From: Treponema sp.
GTDB taxonomy: Bacteria > Spirochaetota > Spirochaetia > Treponematales > Treponemataceae
Assembly (NCBI GenBank): GCA_016297805.1
Contig: JAEDFX010000007.1
Location: 1 to 45,445, forward strand
Direction: 5' to 3'
DNA length: 45,445 nt
In this document: positions 34,390 to 42,584 of the stretch, one piece after another
Layout of the letters: every line of letters begins with the position of its first letter
How positions within the stretch are numbered: position 1 is the stretch's first letter
Notes under the pieces: generated by a model
Told to the model about the DNA's origin: nothing
The model's input: only the letters and a program-made list of their open reading frames with translations
The model's database searches: none
Made by a program: the position numbers and the translations under genes

Positions 34390-34923
34390 ATGAAACAATT
34401 TGGCGGATCGGTTCTATTTTTGGATCGTTCAGATATTAATACTGACGAAATCATTCCAGCAAAATATTTAACAGAAATTTCAAAACAGGCCCTTAAACCT
34501 TACCTTTTGGAAGATTTGAAGCTTGATGGATTTAATCCAAAAACTGATGTAGCTGGAAATAAGGTTATTATTACAAGAGAAAACTTTGGTTGTGGTTCAT
34601 CTCGTGAACATGCACCTTGGGCTCTCGAAGTAAACGGCATCTATGTAGTTGTAGCAACAAACTTCGCACGTATTTTCCGTCAGAATATGTTCAACTGTGG
34701 ACTTTTGGCAATTGAAATGGACAAGAAATCCATTGCTGATATGTTCCACACATTTGCTGATAAAGATACAGAATGTAAAATCGTTATTAATGATGATGGA
34801 ACTGCAAAAGTAAAACTCATTGCAGGTTCACTTTCAAAGAGCTATCCTTTCAATCTTGGTGAATTTGAAAAAGCACTTGTAGAAAATGAAGGCTGGGTTG
34901 GCTACGCTGAAAGCAAATATTAA
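34390..34923 (+). CDS. 3-isopropylmalate dehydratase-type small subunit
   Basis: A 177-aa LeuD-type swivelling domain. It has RSDINTDEIIPAKYL (about 14-28), the active-site loop FGCGSSREHAPWAL (about 64-77) and FARIFRQNMFNCGLL. The residues after YL in the substrate loop are Thr-Glu (YLTE), unlike the variants I associate with characterised isopropylmalate or homoaconitate enzymes, so specificity cannot be assigned. It pairs with the large subunit 82 nt upstream and has its own TTAGGAG ribosome site. Confidence 0.82.
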   Translation: MKQFGGSVLFLDRSDINTDEIIPAKYLTEISKQALKPYLLEDLKLDGFNPKTDVAGNKVIITRENFGCGSSREHAPWALEVNGIYVVVATNFARIFRQNMFNCGLLAIEMDKKSIADMFHTFADKDTECKIVINDDGTAKVKLIAGSLSKSYPFNLGEFEKALVENEGWVGYAESKY

Positions 34924-34944
34924 TAAAAAAATTTTGTAACATAA

Positions 34945-34988
34945 AAAAAAGTGGTACACCGATGACTGACATTAGTGTACCACTTTTT
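34945..34988. terminator. Palindromic bidirectional terminator, copy 2
   Basis: Same palindrome as 30742-30786 apart from one base (ACACC for ACACT in the left arm, which unpairs one position). It lies between the convergent small-subunit and purine permease genes. A-tract and T-tract flank the stem. Confidence 0.85.
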
Positions 34989-35054
34989 GTTTTAAATTTG
35001 GAAGCCTTTAGAATTTCAAAAATCTGCTGGCTACATTTTGTAATTATCTAAAAT

Positions 35055-36359
35055 TTATTTAACAGCTTCAAAGATAATGTCTGCTACGAATATAACAGCA
35101 AGTATCCAAGTTGCAACTGGAATATCTTTAGATTTCTTACCTGCGCATTTAGCAATTACATAAGCAATCATACCAAATGCAATACCCTTAGAAATTGAGT
35201 AAGAGAATGGCATAACCATAATTGTAACGAATGCAGGAATTCCTTCTGTAGGATCTTTGAAATCAATATCTACAACCTGCTGCATCATAAGGAATCCAAC
35301 AAAAATTAAAGCTGGAGCTGTAGCAGCACTAGGAATAAGAGCGAAAAGTGGTGTCATGAATAAAGCCAAGAGGAATAATACACCAGTTGTAACTGATGTA
35401 AGACCTGTACGACCACCTGCAGCAACACCGGAAGAAGATTCAACAAATGAAGTTACTGTTGAAGTACCAAGACAAGCACCAACTACTGTACCGATTGAGT
35501 CAGCCATAAGAGCCTGTTTAGCGTTAGGAATGTTTCCGTCTTTATCAACAAGGTTAGCCTGCTGAGTTACACCCATAAGAGTACCGATTGTATCAAACAA
35601 GTCTGTGAAAAGGAATGTAAACATGATTACAAGGAACTTAACAGAAAGAACGCTAGCCCATTCAAATTTACAGAACAATGGTGCTGCAGGAAGACTGAAT
35701 GGTTTGAATCCTTCAGGAATTGAAGTTACTCCAAATGGAATACCAATGATTGTTGTAGCAATAATAGCAAGAAGAATTGCACCAGGAACCTTTAGAAGAT
35801 AAAGAATAACTGTAATAATAAGGCCAATTATAGCAACTACAGCTGGTCTTGCAGCCATATTAAAGTTTACGAATCCAATGATTGTACCAGTTTCAGAAGA
35901 AACGATACCAGCATTTGCCAAACCAATAAGAGCAATGAAAAGACCGATACCAACAGCAACAGCTTTTTTCATTCCTGCAGGAATAGCAGTAATAATTTTT
36001 TCACGAATCCCAAAGATAGAAAGTACAATAAAAATAAGACCTTCTACTAATACTGCAGTAAGTGCAAGCTGCCATGAACAACCCATTCCGAAACATACTG
36101 TGTATGTAAAGAAAGCATTAAGACCCATTCCTGGAGCCAATGCAACTGGAAGGTTTGCCCATAAAGCCATTACCAAAGTAGCCACTGCAGATGCAATTGC
36201 TGTTGCAGTAAATACAGGACCAAATCCCATACCTGTTTCGCCAAGCATTCCTGGGTTTACAGCTAAAATATAAGCCATAGCAAGGAATGTTGTGATACCA
36301 CCAACAATTTCTTTAGAAACTGTTGTGCCACGTTCTTTTAATTTAAAGAACTTTTCCAT
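35055..36359 (-). CDS. AzgA/PbuG-type purine (guanine/hypoxanthine) permease
   Basis: A 434-aa, roughly 13-14 helix transporter of the NCS2-related AzgA family. It starts with the typical KLKERGTTVSKEIVGGITTF and has APGMGLNAFFTY (about 74-85), GTSTVTSFVESSSGVAAGGR (about 299-318) and LFTDLFDTIGTL. It imports hypoxanthine, guanine or adenine with an ion. GGAGG precedes the ATG. It starts 28 nt after rnfB on the same strand with no hairpin between, so it is probably read from the rnf operon. No purine riboswitch could fit in that gap. Confidence 0.88.
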   Translation of the reverse strand: MEKFFKLKERGTTVSKEIVGGITTFLAMAYILAVNPGMLGETGMGFGPVFTATAIASAVATLVMALWANLPVALAPGMGLNAFFTYTVCFGMGCSWQLALTAVLVEGLIFIVLSIFGIREKIITAIPAGMKKAVAVGIGLFIALIGLANAGIVSSETGTIIGFVNFNMAARPAVVAIIGLIITVILYLLKVPGAILLAIIATTIIGIPFGVTSIPEGFKPFSLPAAPLFCKFEWASVLSVKFLVIMFTFLFTDLFDTIGTLMGVTQQANLVDKDGNIPNAKQALMADSIGTVVGACLGTSTVTSFVESSSGVAAGGRTGLTSVTTGVLFLLALFMTPLFALIPSAATAPALIFVGFLMMQQVVDIDFKDPTEGIPAFVTIMVMPFSYSISKGIAFGMIAYVIAKCAGKKSKDIPVATWILAVIFVADIIFEAVK

Positions 36360-36387
36360 ATTTTATCCTCCAAAAAAAAATAACAAA

Positions 36388-37185
36388 TTAAAGCATAATA
36401 AGTACTTTATCATGACAAGCTTTTATACATTCTCCACATTTTGTACATTTTGTGTAGTCCACAGCAGGAATACCGCTTGAAACATCAATGGCCTGTGCAG
36501 GACACTTCTTTGCACAAATTCCACACTTAAAACAGCCAACAGAACAATCTTTCTTAATCTGAGGTTTGTTGTCAGAATGATTAGAACATTTTGCAACTGG
36601 TCCAGTTGTATCTGCGTCAATTACTTTAAACAAATGCTTAGGACATGCTTTTGCACATTTTCCACATCCAACACATTTAGATTTATCAACAACAGGAAGT
36701 CCATTTTCTCCCATTGAAAGAGCACCAAAAGGACATACATTCACACAATCACCAAGTCCGATACAGCCGAAGGTACACTTTTTTGTACCATTCATAACAA
36801 GCTGGGCACCTTTACATGTCTGTACTCCGTGGTAAACACCCTTATCCAAAGCACATTCTTTTGTACCATTACAAGCCAGGAATGCAATCTGAGGTTTTAC
36901 TTCTACACCTGCAGCACCAAGAATTTCGGAAATCTTTGTGGCACATGCAGCACCACCAGCAACACATCCATTAGTTGGAGCTTCACCTTTTACAACTGCT
37001 CCTGCAAATGCATCACAACCGGCAAGCCCACAACCACCACAGTTTGCACCAGAAAGTGCTTCCCTAACCTTTTCTACTTTTGGATCAGTATCAACGTGGA
37101 AAATTTTCTTAAACAATCCAAGTAAAACACCCAGAACAAAAGCAATTACTAAAGCACAAATAATTGTATAAATAATTGTATTCAT
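36388..37185 (-). CDS. rnfB: Rnf complex subunit B, multi-cluster ferredoxin
   Basis: A 265-aa RnfB of the ion-translocating ferredoxin:NAD+ oxidoreductase. An N-terminal membrane helix (about 3-27) is followed by the Fe-S domain CGGCGLAGCDAF (about 48-59), then ferredoxin motifs CTFGCIGLGDCVNVCP and CVGCGKCAKACP, and a further C-terminal pair CSVGCFKCGICAKKCP and CTKCGECIKACH. It takes electrons from reduced ferredoxin. The ATG at 37185 has GGAGG 6 nt upstream; an in-frame ATG at 37233 overlaps rnfA and is rejected. The C-terminal cluster pair makes it longer than the enterobacterial protein. Confidence 0.93.
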   Translation of the reverse strand: MNTIIYTIICALVIAFVLGVLLGLFKKIFHVDTDPKVEKVREALSGANCGGCGLAGCDAFAGAVVKGEAPTNGCVAGGAACATKISEILGAAGVEVKPQIAFLACNGTKECALDKGVYHGVQTCKGAQLVMNGTKKCTFGCIGLGDCVNVCPFGALSMGENGLPVVDKSKCVGCGKCAKACPKHLFKVIDADTTGPVAKCSNHSDNKPQIKKDCSVGCFKCGICAKKCPAQAIDVSSGIPAVDYTKCTKCGECIKACHDKVLIML

Positions 37186-37198
37186 GTTTTCCTCCAGA

Positions 37199-37786
37199 TT
37201 ATTTAATAAGCCCCTTGAATCCAAGGAACGCAAGGCTTAACAGTGAAGCTGCAATGAACAAAATTGGAGTACCTTTAAAACTCTGAGGAATTTTTGCAAT
37301 TTTGATTCTGCTGCGTACACCACTCATAATTACCATACTGATAACAAAACCGATTGCACTACCAAATGCATATACAAGACTCTGTCCGTATGTATAGCTC
37401 TTACTGATACAGTTGATTGTAATACCAAGAACAGCACAGTTTGTTGTAATCAAAGCAAGGTAAACACCCATAGCACTGTATAAGCCTGGAACACATTTCT
37501 TCAGAAAGAATTCAACTAACTGAACTAGAGAAGCAATTACAAGAATGAAGAAAAGAGTCTGCAGGAATTCCAGTCCAAGAGGAATCATTACAAAATTATA
37601 CAAGGGCCATGTTACAGCAGTAGCAAGCATAATTACGAATGTTGTTGCAAGTCCCATACCAGTAGCCTTTTCTGTATCATTAGTCATACCGATAAATGGA
37701 CATATAGCCAGATACTGGATGAAAACTACATTATCAATAATTGATGACTGGATAAAAATCTTAAGTGTTTCAATTAAAACGTTCAT
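37199..37786 (-). CDS. rnfA: Rnf complex subunit A
   Basis: A 195-aa six-helix membrane protein. The two cysteines that bind the intramembrane [2Fe-2S] cluster together with RnfE are present: Cys29 in AICPFIGMTN and Cys117 in ALITTNCAVLG. It moves electrons across the membrane in the Na+ or H+ pumping cycle. Its start overlaps the rnfE stop by 1 nt (TAATG). Confidence 0.95.
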   Translation of the reverse strand: MNVLIETLKIFIQSSIIDNVVFIQYLAICPFIGMTNDTEKATGMGLATTFVIMLATAVTWPLYNFVMIPLGLEFLQTLFFILVIASLVQLVEFFLKKCVPGLYSAMGVYLALITTNCAVLGITINCISKSYTYGQSLVYAFGSAIGFVISMVIMSGVRSRIKIAKIPQSFKGTPILFIAASLLSLAFLGFKGLIK

Positions 37787-38403
37787 TATTCAGCCTCCCT
37801 TTTTGAAGCTTTACAAAACTGTACCAAAGCACCAATGATACCAAATACAAGGAATCCACCAGGAGCACTGTTGAACAACCCGATTGTATATTCTTCTGGA
37901 ATAATCTGAACTTTAAGAGCAGTACCAGCAAGCAATGTACCTGCACCAAGAAGTTCACGAACAAGGGAAATAGCAACCATTACGATTGTGTATCCTACCC
38001 CCATTCCAAGAGCATCAAGAGCTGCATCTCCAATTGAATTTTTAGATGCGAATGCTTCAACACGTCCCATAATAATACAGTTTACAACTATCAGTGGCAG
38101 GAATACTCCAAGTGCCGCATAAAGGGCTGGAACATAAGCCTGTAAAACCAGCTGAACAATTGTTGTAAAGGCAGCAATAATGATGATGAAAACAGGAAGT
38201 CTTATAGCAGAAGGAATCAATTTTTTGAAAATACTGATTACAATTTCACTCATAAGAAGTACAAAAGTCATACTTAATCCCATACCGAAGCCATTGAATA
38301 TACTTGTAGTAACACCCAATGAAGAACAAAGTCCAATATTTAATACAAGTAAAGGATTTTCTACCAGGAATCCTTTTGTAAATGTTTTTAATTTACTACT
38401 CAT
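37786..38403 (-). CDS. rnfE: Rnf complex subunit E
   Basis: A 205-aa six-helix membrane protein, homologous to RnfA and inverted in the membrane. Cluster cysteines are present: Cys26 in LNIGLCSSLGV and Cys109 in LIVVNCIIMGR. It forms the [2Fe-2S] site with RnfA. It overlaps rnfG by 8 nt. Confidence 0.95.
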   Translation of the reverse strand: MSSKLKTFTKGFLVENPLLVLNIGLCSSLGVTTSIFNGFGMGLSMTFVLLMSEIVISIFKKLIPSAIRLPVFIIIIAAFTTIVQLVLQAYVPALYAALGVFLPLIVVNCIIMGRVEAFASKNSIGDAALDALGMGVGYTIVMVAISLVRELLGAGTLLAGTALKVQIIPEEYTIGLFNSAPGGFLVFGIIGALVQFCKASKREAE

Positions 38404-38998
38404 TGATGCCCTCCAATACCTTAAGAAGACAAGAAGTTCCTTCTGTCATTAAATCACCAATTGCATTACTTGTGATTGTAGCACCTGTAATAGCATCAAA
38501 GTTATCGTTAATTTTGAAACCGTTCTTAGCATCTTTTCCAGCAAACTGGTCATAGAAGGTAACTCCACTTGGTAATTTAAATGTTGGATCATTTGCCTTT
38601 AAACCAAATCCAGGAGAGTCTGAAAGTTCAAGAATTCTCATACCAGAAACTGTGCCAGATTTATCAATACCAACAATAAGCTTTCCTTTATCGTAAGTAG
38701 GACCTGCAACCTGAACAACTGCTCCGATTACACTTCCAGCTTTTTTTGCAAGGTAGAAATCAGAAACTGTAATTGTTGAGTTAGAACTTGCAGGAGCATT
38801 TGAAACAGTTACAAAATCATCTGCTTCTACAAAAACTTCTGACATAGCTTTTGCTGCAGCACCCATCTGATTTTTCTGAATCTGTGGAGCTGTAATATTG
38901 TTTACAACAGCAAGAACAGCACATGATGCAACTGCATAACATACAAGTGTAAGGCCCAGCTTAATCATTTCGCCAATGCCCAAATTTTTCTTACTCAT
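38396..38998 (-). CDS. rnfG: Rnf complex subunit G, covalently flavinylated
   Basis: A 200-aa protein with one N-terminal membrane helix (about 10-35) and a periplasmic FMN-binding domain. The flavinylation motif TGAT is at 171-174, with Thr174 the expected phosphoester site, used by the ApbE/Ftp flavin transferase (not in this window). It passes electrons between RnfD and the RnfA/E cluster. It overlaps rnfD by 8 nt. Confidence 0.94.
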   Translation of the reverse strand: MSKKNLGIGEMIKLGLTLVCYAVASCAVLAVVNNITAPQIQKNQMGAAAKAMSEVFVEADDFVTVSNAPASSNSTITVSDFYLAKKAGSVIGAVVQVAGPTYDKGKLIVGIDKSGTVSGMRILELSDSPGFGLKANDPTFKLPSGVTFYDQFAGKDAKNGFKINDNFDAITGATITSNAIGDLMTEGTSCLLKVLEGINE

Positions 38999-40037
38999 TT
39001 GAGCCTCCTTCTCGTACTTTTGCTGTACTTAAATCAAATTCCATATTGATTTTGGCCATATTGGCACGCTTGTTACCTTTTTTTCCATATCCGTACATTC
39101 TTGGTGTAAGGTTGTTCAAGAATGATGCAACAGAGTTCATAATCAGGATACTGAACATAACACCCTCTGGATAACCGCCGAATCTGCGGATTAAGAAGGT
39201 AATAAGACCTGCTCCTGCACCAAAAACAAGTCGTCCAGGTTTTGTAACAGGGGCTGTAGCATAATCTGTAATCATAAAACAAGCACCAAATGCCAATCCA
39301 CCAGTAAGAAGATTTACAAGAATCTCATTACCAGCACCAGCTAAAGAACCTGTTCCAATCAATCCAGAAATAAATGAACATACAACTACTGTTCCTACCA
39401 TTCCAGCAGGAGCACGCCAGTCAATAATGTGTGTAGCAAGAAGGAATAAGAATGAAAGACAAATCAATAGAATTGAAGTTTCTCCTATACAACCTGCTCT
39501 GTTTCCTAAAAAGCACTGAAGGTAGTCAACAGTATCTACAGCTCCAGATTTTAGCTGGCCTAATACGGTGGCAGAAGAAACTGCATCTGGAGTAAATGGT
39601 TCAAGCCATTTTGCACCCATAACTGCAGGGAAACTAATAAAAAGTACTGCACGACCTGTAAGGGCCGGATTGAATACATTTGAACCAATTCCACCAAAAA
39701 GACCTTTTGCAATAATCATTGCAACTGCAGCACCAATAATAATCATCCAGAATGGAACAGATGGAGGAAAAACCAAAGCCATCATAATACCAGTTACAAC
39801 TGCAGAAAGATTGGAAATTACAATCTTCTGTTTAGTAACCTTCTGGAAAACCCATTCAAAAAATACACAGGAAGCAACACTAACCAGAATTGTGATTAAT
39901 GCAGGAAGTCCAAAGAAAATAACACCGGCAATACACTCAGGTAAAAGTGCAATAAGAACTGTCAGCATGATTTTCTGAGTTGTAAGCCCTTCAGTAAAGT
40001 GAGGACTTGATGAAAGATGAATTATATTATCGCTCAT
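38991..40037 (-). CDS. rnfD: Rnf complex subunit D, membrane flavoprotein
   Basis: A 348-aa polytopic subunit of about ten helices. The flavinylation site is SSAT (154-157), one residue different from the common SGAT, with Thr157 as the expected FMN carrier. Other family motifs are GSNVFNPALTGRA (about 118-130) and DYATAPVTKPGR. It is the likely ion-translocating core. Its start overlaps the rnfC stop by 1 nt. Confidence 0.94.
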   Translation of the reverse strand: MSDNIIHLSSSPHFTEGLTTQKIMLTVLIALLPECIAGVIFFGLPALITILVSVASCVFFEWVFQKVTKQKIVISNLSAVVTGIMMALVFPPSVPFWMIIIGAAVAMIIAKGLFGGIGSNVFNPALTGRAVLFISFPAVMGAKWLEPFTPDAVSSATVLGQLKSGAVDTVDYLQCFLGNRAGCIGETSILLICLSFLFLLATHIIDWRAPAGMVGTVVVCSFISGLIGTGSLAGAGNEILVNLLTGGLAFGACFMITDYATAPVTKPGRLVFGAGAGLITFLIRRFGGYPEGVMFSILIMNSVASFLNNLTPRMYGYGKKGNKRANMAKINMEFDLSTAKVREGGSNE

Positions 40038-41377
40038 TATTTAGCCTCCTTTGCTTTAGCTTCAGCCATTTTCTGTCTCATAAGACCTTTTCCAAGGCGC
40101 ACTCTCTGAACAATATTAACGTGAGCTGGACAAACAAATGCACAACATCCACACTCAATACAATCCATTAAACCAAAACGTTTAGCCTTATTAAGATTAC
40201 CAGCTTTCAATTCACGAACAATAAGAACTGGATTCAATCTCATGGCACACATTTTTGAACATGCTCCACAAGAAATACACTGATCTTCTTCGCCAATATA
40301 TGTTTCTTTTTCTGTAAGGAATGTTACACCGCTGGTTCCTTTTGCAACTGGGAAATTTGCTGAAGGCATAGCAAACCCCATCATAGGTCCACCGGAAATA
40401 ATCTTTACAGTTTCATCTTTAACCTGAACTACATCAGGAATCAAGTCAGAAACAAGAGTTCCTACTGGAACACGAATATTGCAAGGTTTTTCAACACCAA
40501 GACCAGAAATTGTAAGAGAACGTTCAATAAGAGGCATTCCCAATCTGAAGGCATCCGAAATTGCACATACAGTTCCTACATTGCTGATAATTGTTCCTGC
40601 ATCAGCTGGAAGTTTAGCAGATGGGATTTCAATTCCAAGACAAGAAGCAACAATAAATTTTTCAGAACCCTGAGGATATTTTGTTTTAACAACACAAACC
40701 GAAATATCATCACCATAGCCTTTAGCCTGAATAACTTCCATAAGTTTTGGTTTGATATATTCCTTATTTTCCTCAAGAGCAATAATTCCCTGTGCTCCAA
40801 CAAGACGCAGAATAATTGCAGTACCATCAATAACCTTTTCAGTCTGTTCCTGCAAAGTTCTTTCATCACATGTAAGATAAGGTTCGCATTCAGCAGCATT
40901 TATCAAAACATAGTCAATTACTTTATCCTCTGGAGGATTAAGTTTTACGTGTGCTGGGAATGAAGCACCGCCCATACCAACAATACCGGCATCTTTAATA
41001 CGTTTTAATGCGTCAGCTGGTTCGCAGGTAAAAGGATCTAAAGGTTCCATAAAAGCAGTACGATTTTCTTCGTCAGATTCAATAATAATACATGGAACTT
41101 CCATATTTCCTGTTACTAAACAATTCTGAATCTTTTTAACTTTACCTGAAACAGAAGAATGAACAGGACAATTCATAAATTTGTCACCGTTTGCAATAAT
41201 CTGGCCTTTAGCAACCAAATCACCTACAGCAACACATGGAGTATTTGGGGCTCCACCCATTGTTACTGGAATTGTAACCATCTTGCTTGAAGGAAAAACC
41301 GGTGTTATAGGACACTGATTGCTAAGCTCCTTCATTTCAAGAGGATGAATTCCGCCTTTAAATGTATGCTTGCTCAT
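40037..41377 (-). CDS. rnfC: Rnf complex subunit C, NADH-binding
   Basis: A 446-aa peripheral subunit. It has the N-terminal HPLEMKELS region, the nucleotide-binding loop GMGGASFP (134-141), NAAECEPYLTCDER (about 169-182), GGPMMGF and two [4Fe-4S] motifs, CISCGACSKMC (from 367) and CIECGCCAFVCP (from 406). It exchanges electrons with NAD(H) at the cytoplasmic face. It heads the canonical rnfCDGEAB operon. No ribosome site is present; a promoter-like TTAACT/TATACT pair ends 6 nt before the ATG. Confidence 0.94.
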   Translation of the reverse strand: MSKHTFKGGIHPLEMKELSNQCPITPVFPSSKMVTIPVTMGGAPNTPCVAVGDLVAKGQIIANGDKFMNCPVHSSVSGKVKKIQNCLVTGNMEVPCIIIESDEENRTAFMEPLDPFTCEPADALKRIKDAGIVGMGGASFPAHVKLNPPEDKVIDYVLINAAECEPYLTCDERTLQEQTEKVIDGTAIILRLVGAQGIIALEENKEYIKPKLMEVIQAKGYGDDISVCVVKTKYPQGSEKFIVASCLGIEIPSAKLPADAGTIISNVGTVCAISDAFRLGMPLIERSLTISGLGVEKPCNIRVPVGTLVSDLIPDVVQVKDETVKIISGGPMMGFAMPSANFPVAKGTSGVTFLTEKETYIGEEDQCISCGACSKMCAMRLNPVLIVRELKAGNLNKAKRFGLMDCIECGCCAFVCPAHVNIVQRVRLGKGLMRQKMAEAKAKEAK

Positions 41378-41383
41378 TCTTAT

Positions 41384-41412
41384 AGTATAACTCCAATATA
41401 GTAAAAAGTTAA
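41384..41412 (-). promoter_or_regulatory. Candidate promoter of the canonical rnf operon
   Basis: On the minus strand TTAACT (41412-41407), exact 17-nt spacer and TATACT (41389-41384), ending 6 nt before the rnfC ATG. This places +1 at or next to the start codon. TTGGAG lies 13 nt upstream of the ATG, too far for a ribosome site. Confidence 0.55.
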
Positions 41413-41473
41413 TAAACTTTTGTTGTACTATTTATAATCTCTTACCTACTTTATTGGATTGGATAAAAAAGAT

Positions 41474-41479
41474 TATAAT
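41474..41479 (+). promoter_or_regulatory. -10 box of the LRR-like gene
   Basis: TATAAT ends 6 nt before the ATG at 41486. The only -35-like hexamer, TTGGAT at 41454-41459, is 14 nt away, which is short. No ribosome site is seen. Confidence 0.4.
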
Positions 41480-41485
41480 ATATGT

Positions 41486-42187
41486 ATGCGTAAATTTCTC
41501 TGTCTGTTGATTTTATTCTGTTCATTCCAGCTATATTCTGAACAATTTACAGTAAAATTTTATCTTTCAAATGAGGAAGTTTATGCCCACGATTTTGATT
41601 CAAATATAAGACTGCTGAATCTTTCTGATACTCTTTTTGGATTTAATGATGTTCTGAAAGATTATTACATAACCAAAATTGAAGGCTTTGAGCAGTTTAA
41701 AAATCTCAGAATCCTGGAAATCCGTGACTTCATGAATATTCTGGATTTTTCATTTTTAGATGATCTGCCAAATTTAACCGAATTATATATTGATTCCTCT
41801 CTTGTAGAAGACATAACTTTTTTAAGCAACCTGGAGAATCTTGAAATTATAGATTTGTTCATTTATGTTCGTGAAGAAAATGCTCAGAAATTTTTTCAGA
41901 CAGAAATTGATTTATCTCAGCTTCTCTTTCTGGCAAGAATTAATTTTAAAGCCATGATTTTACCTGAAGATGGAGAGTCTGATATTCCCTTTAATTCAAT
42001 CCCAAATTTTACAAATGTTCAGAATCAGCCACAGATTCATTTAGGACATAACGAAATTTCAACACTGAATGAACATCAGATTGATTTATTACGCCAATAT
42101 TCCCAAATATTTTTGTACCCTAACCCAATTTTAAATAATGATGATGAAATGGACAAATTGAAGGGGTTGATGATTATTTTGAGGTAG
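41486..42187 (+). CDS. Exported leucine-rich-repeat-like protein
   Basis: A 233-aa protein with a short signal peptide (MRKFLCLLILFCSFQLYS, cleavage near 18). The middle section has about four LRR-like units with L-x-x-L-x-I spacing: NLRILEIRDFMNILDFSFL, LPNLTELYIDSSLVEDI and LENLEIIDLFIYV. It is probably a periplasmic or surface protein-binding domain. The ATG at 41486 is chosen because it gives a clean signal peptide; an in-frame TTG at 41459 would prefix charged residues. Confidence 0.65.
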   Translation: MRKFLCLLILFCSFQLYSEQFTVKFYLSNEEVYAHDFDSNIRLLNLSDTLFGFNDVLKDYYITKIEGFEQFKNLRILEIRDFMNILDFSFLDDLPNLTELYIDSSLVEDITFLSNLENLEIIDLFIYVREENAQKFFQTEIDLSQLLFLARINFKAMILPEDGESDIPFNSIPNFTNVQNQPQIHLGHNEISTLNEHQIDLLRQYSQIFLYPNPILNNDDEMDKLKGLMIILR

Positions 42188-42210
42188 ATTTGTATAGAGC
42201 GGATGAATAC

Positions 42211-42247
42211 AAAAAACTAAAATTGCGGTCAGCAATTTTAGTTTTTT
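42211..42247. terminator. Terminator after the LRR-like gene
   Basis: A perfect 16-bp stem (AAAAAACTAAAATTGC and its reverse complement) with a 5-nt loop and flanking A and T tracts, 23 nt after the LRR-gene stop. Confidence 0.85.
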
Positions 42248-42336
42248 GTGGCGGAGATTTATCGCAGCCGAAGAACCCGAGGCTTACGCGGCATTATACA
42301 AGTAAAACCTAAAAAATGTTCAAGAACATTTTTTTT
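42248..42336 (+). ncRNA. Possible small RNA ending in a terminator
   Basis: A stretch of locally higher GC (42248-42295, with gccg/cggc-type self-complementary pieces such as GCC...GGC around 42267-42285) lies between two terminators and ends in a hairpin (AAAAAATGTTC, AA, GAACATTTTTTTT at 42311-42336). No coding frame is evident. The layout fits a small structured RNA, but no promoter was identified, and it could be a repeat fragment. Confidence 0.2.
42311..42336 (+). terminator. Hairpin plus T-tract terminator
   Basis: AAAATGTTC, 2-nt loop AA, GAACATTTT, followed by T residues to 42336. It is not needed by the LRR gene, which already has a terminator 65 nt upstream, so it may serve an unannotated transcript. 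Confidence 0.65.
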
Positions 42337-42400
42337 AACGGTTTTTCTATTTTAGCCAGGTTCGACTCCCATTTACCAAGTAGTAAATTGATTTTAAAAT

Positions 42401-42435
42401 AAAAAAAACCAACTAGTTCTTTACCAGTTGGTTTT
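42401..42435 (-). terminator. Terminator of tRNA-Gly
   Basis: On the minus strand AAAACCAACT, an 11-nt loop and AGTTGGTTTT, followed by eight T residues in total. It begins 3 nt after the 3' end of the tRNA. Confidence 0.85.
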
Positions 42436-42438
42436 AAG

Positions 42439-42511
42439 AGCGGATGAAGGGAGTCGAACCCTCGTCATCAGCTTGGAAGGCTGAGATAATAAGCCGTTAT
42501 ATGACATCCGC
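42439..42511 (-). tRNA. tRNA-Gly (anticodon UCC)
   Basis: A 73-nt tRNA. The acceptor arm GCGGATG pairs with CATCCGC, with U as discriminator base. The anticodon loop is CCTTCCAAG with anticodon TCC (reads GGA/GGG). The T arm is GAGGGTTCGACTCCCTT with a proper TTCGA loop. CCA is not encoded. A terminator follows at once. It lies between the LRR-like gene and the hydrogenase gene. Confidence 0.95.
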
Positions 42512-42584
42512 AAGTGATGTTTATAATATATAGATTTAAACAAATTGTGTCAACAACTAAACAACAATTTTTTAAATTTTTTTA

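Noticed and set aside
36360..36387. Purine riboswitch ahead of the purine permease.
   Set aside because: The gap to rnfB is only 28 nt, too short for an aptamer.
42350..42385. A second tRNA gene on the plus strand suggested by GGTTCGACTCCC and a following ACCA.
   Set aside because: The T stem does not pair, the acceptor length after the T loop is wrong, and no anticodon or D arm is found upstream.
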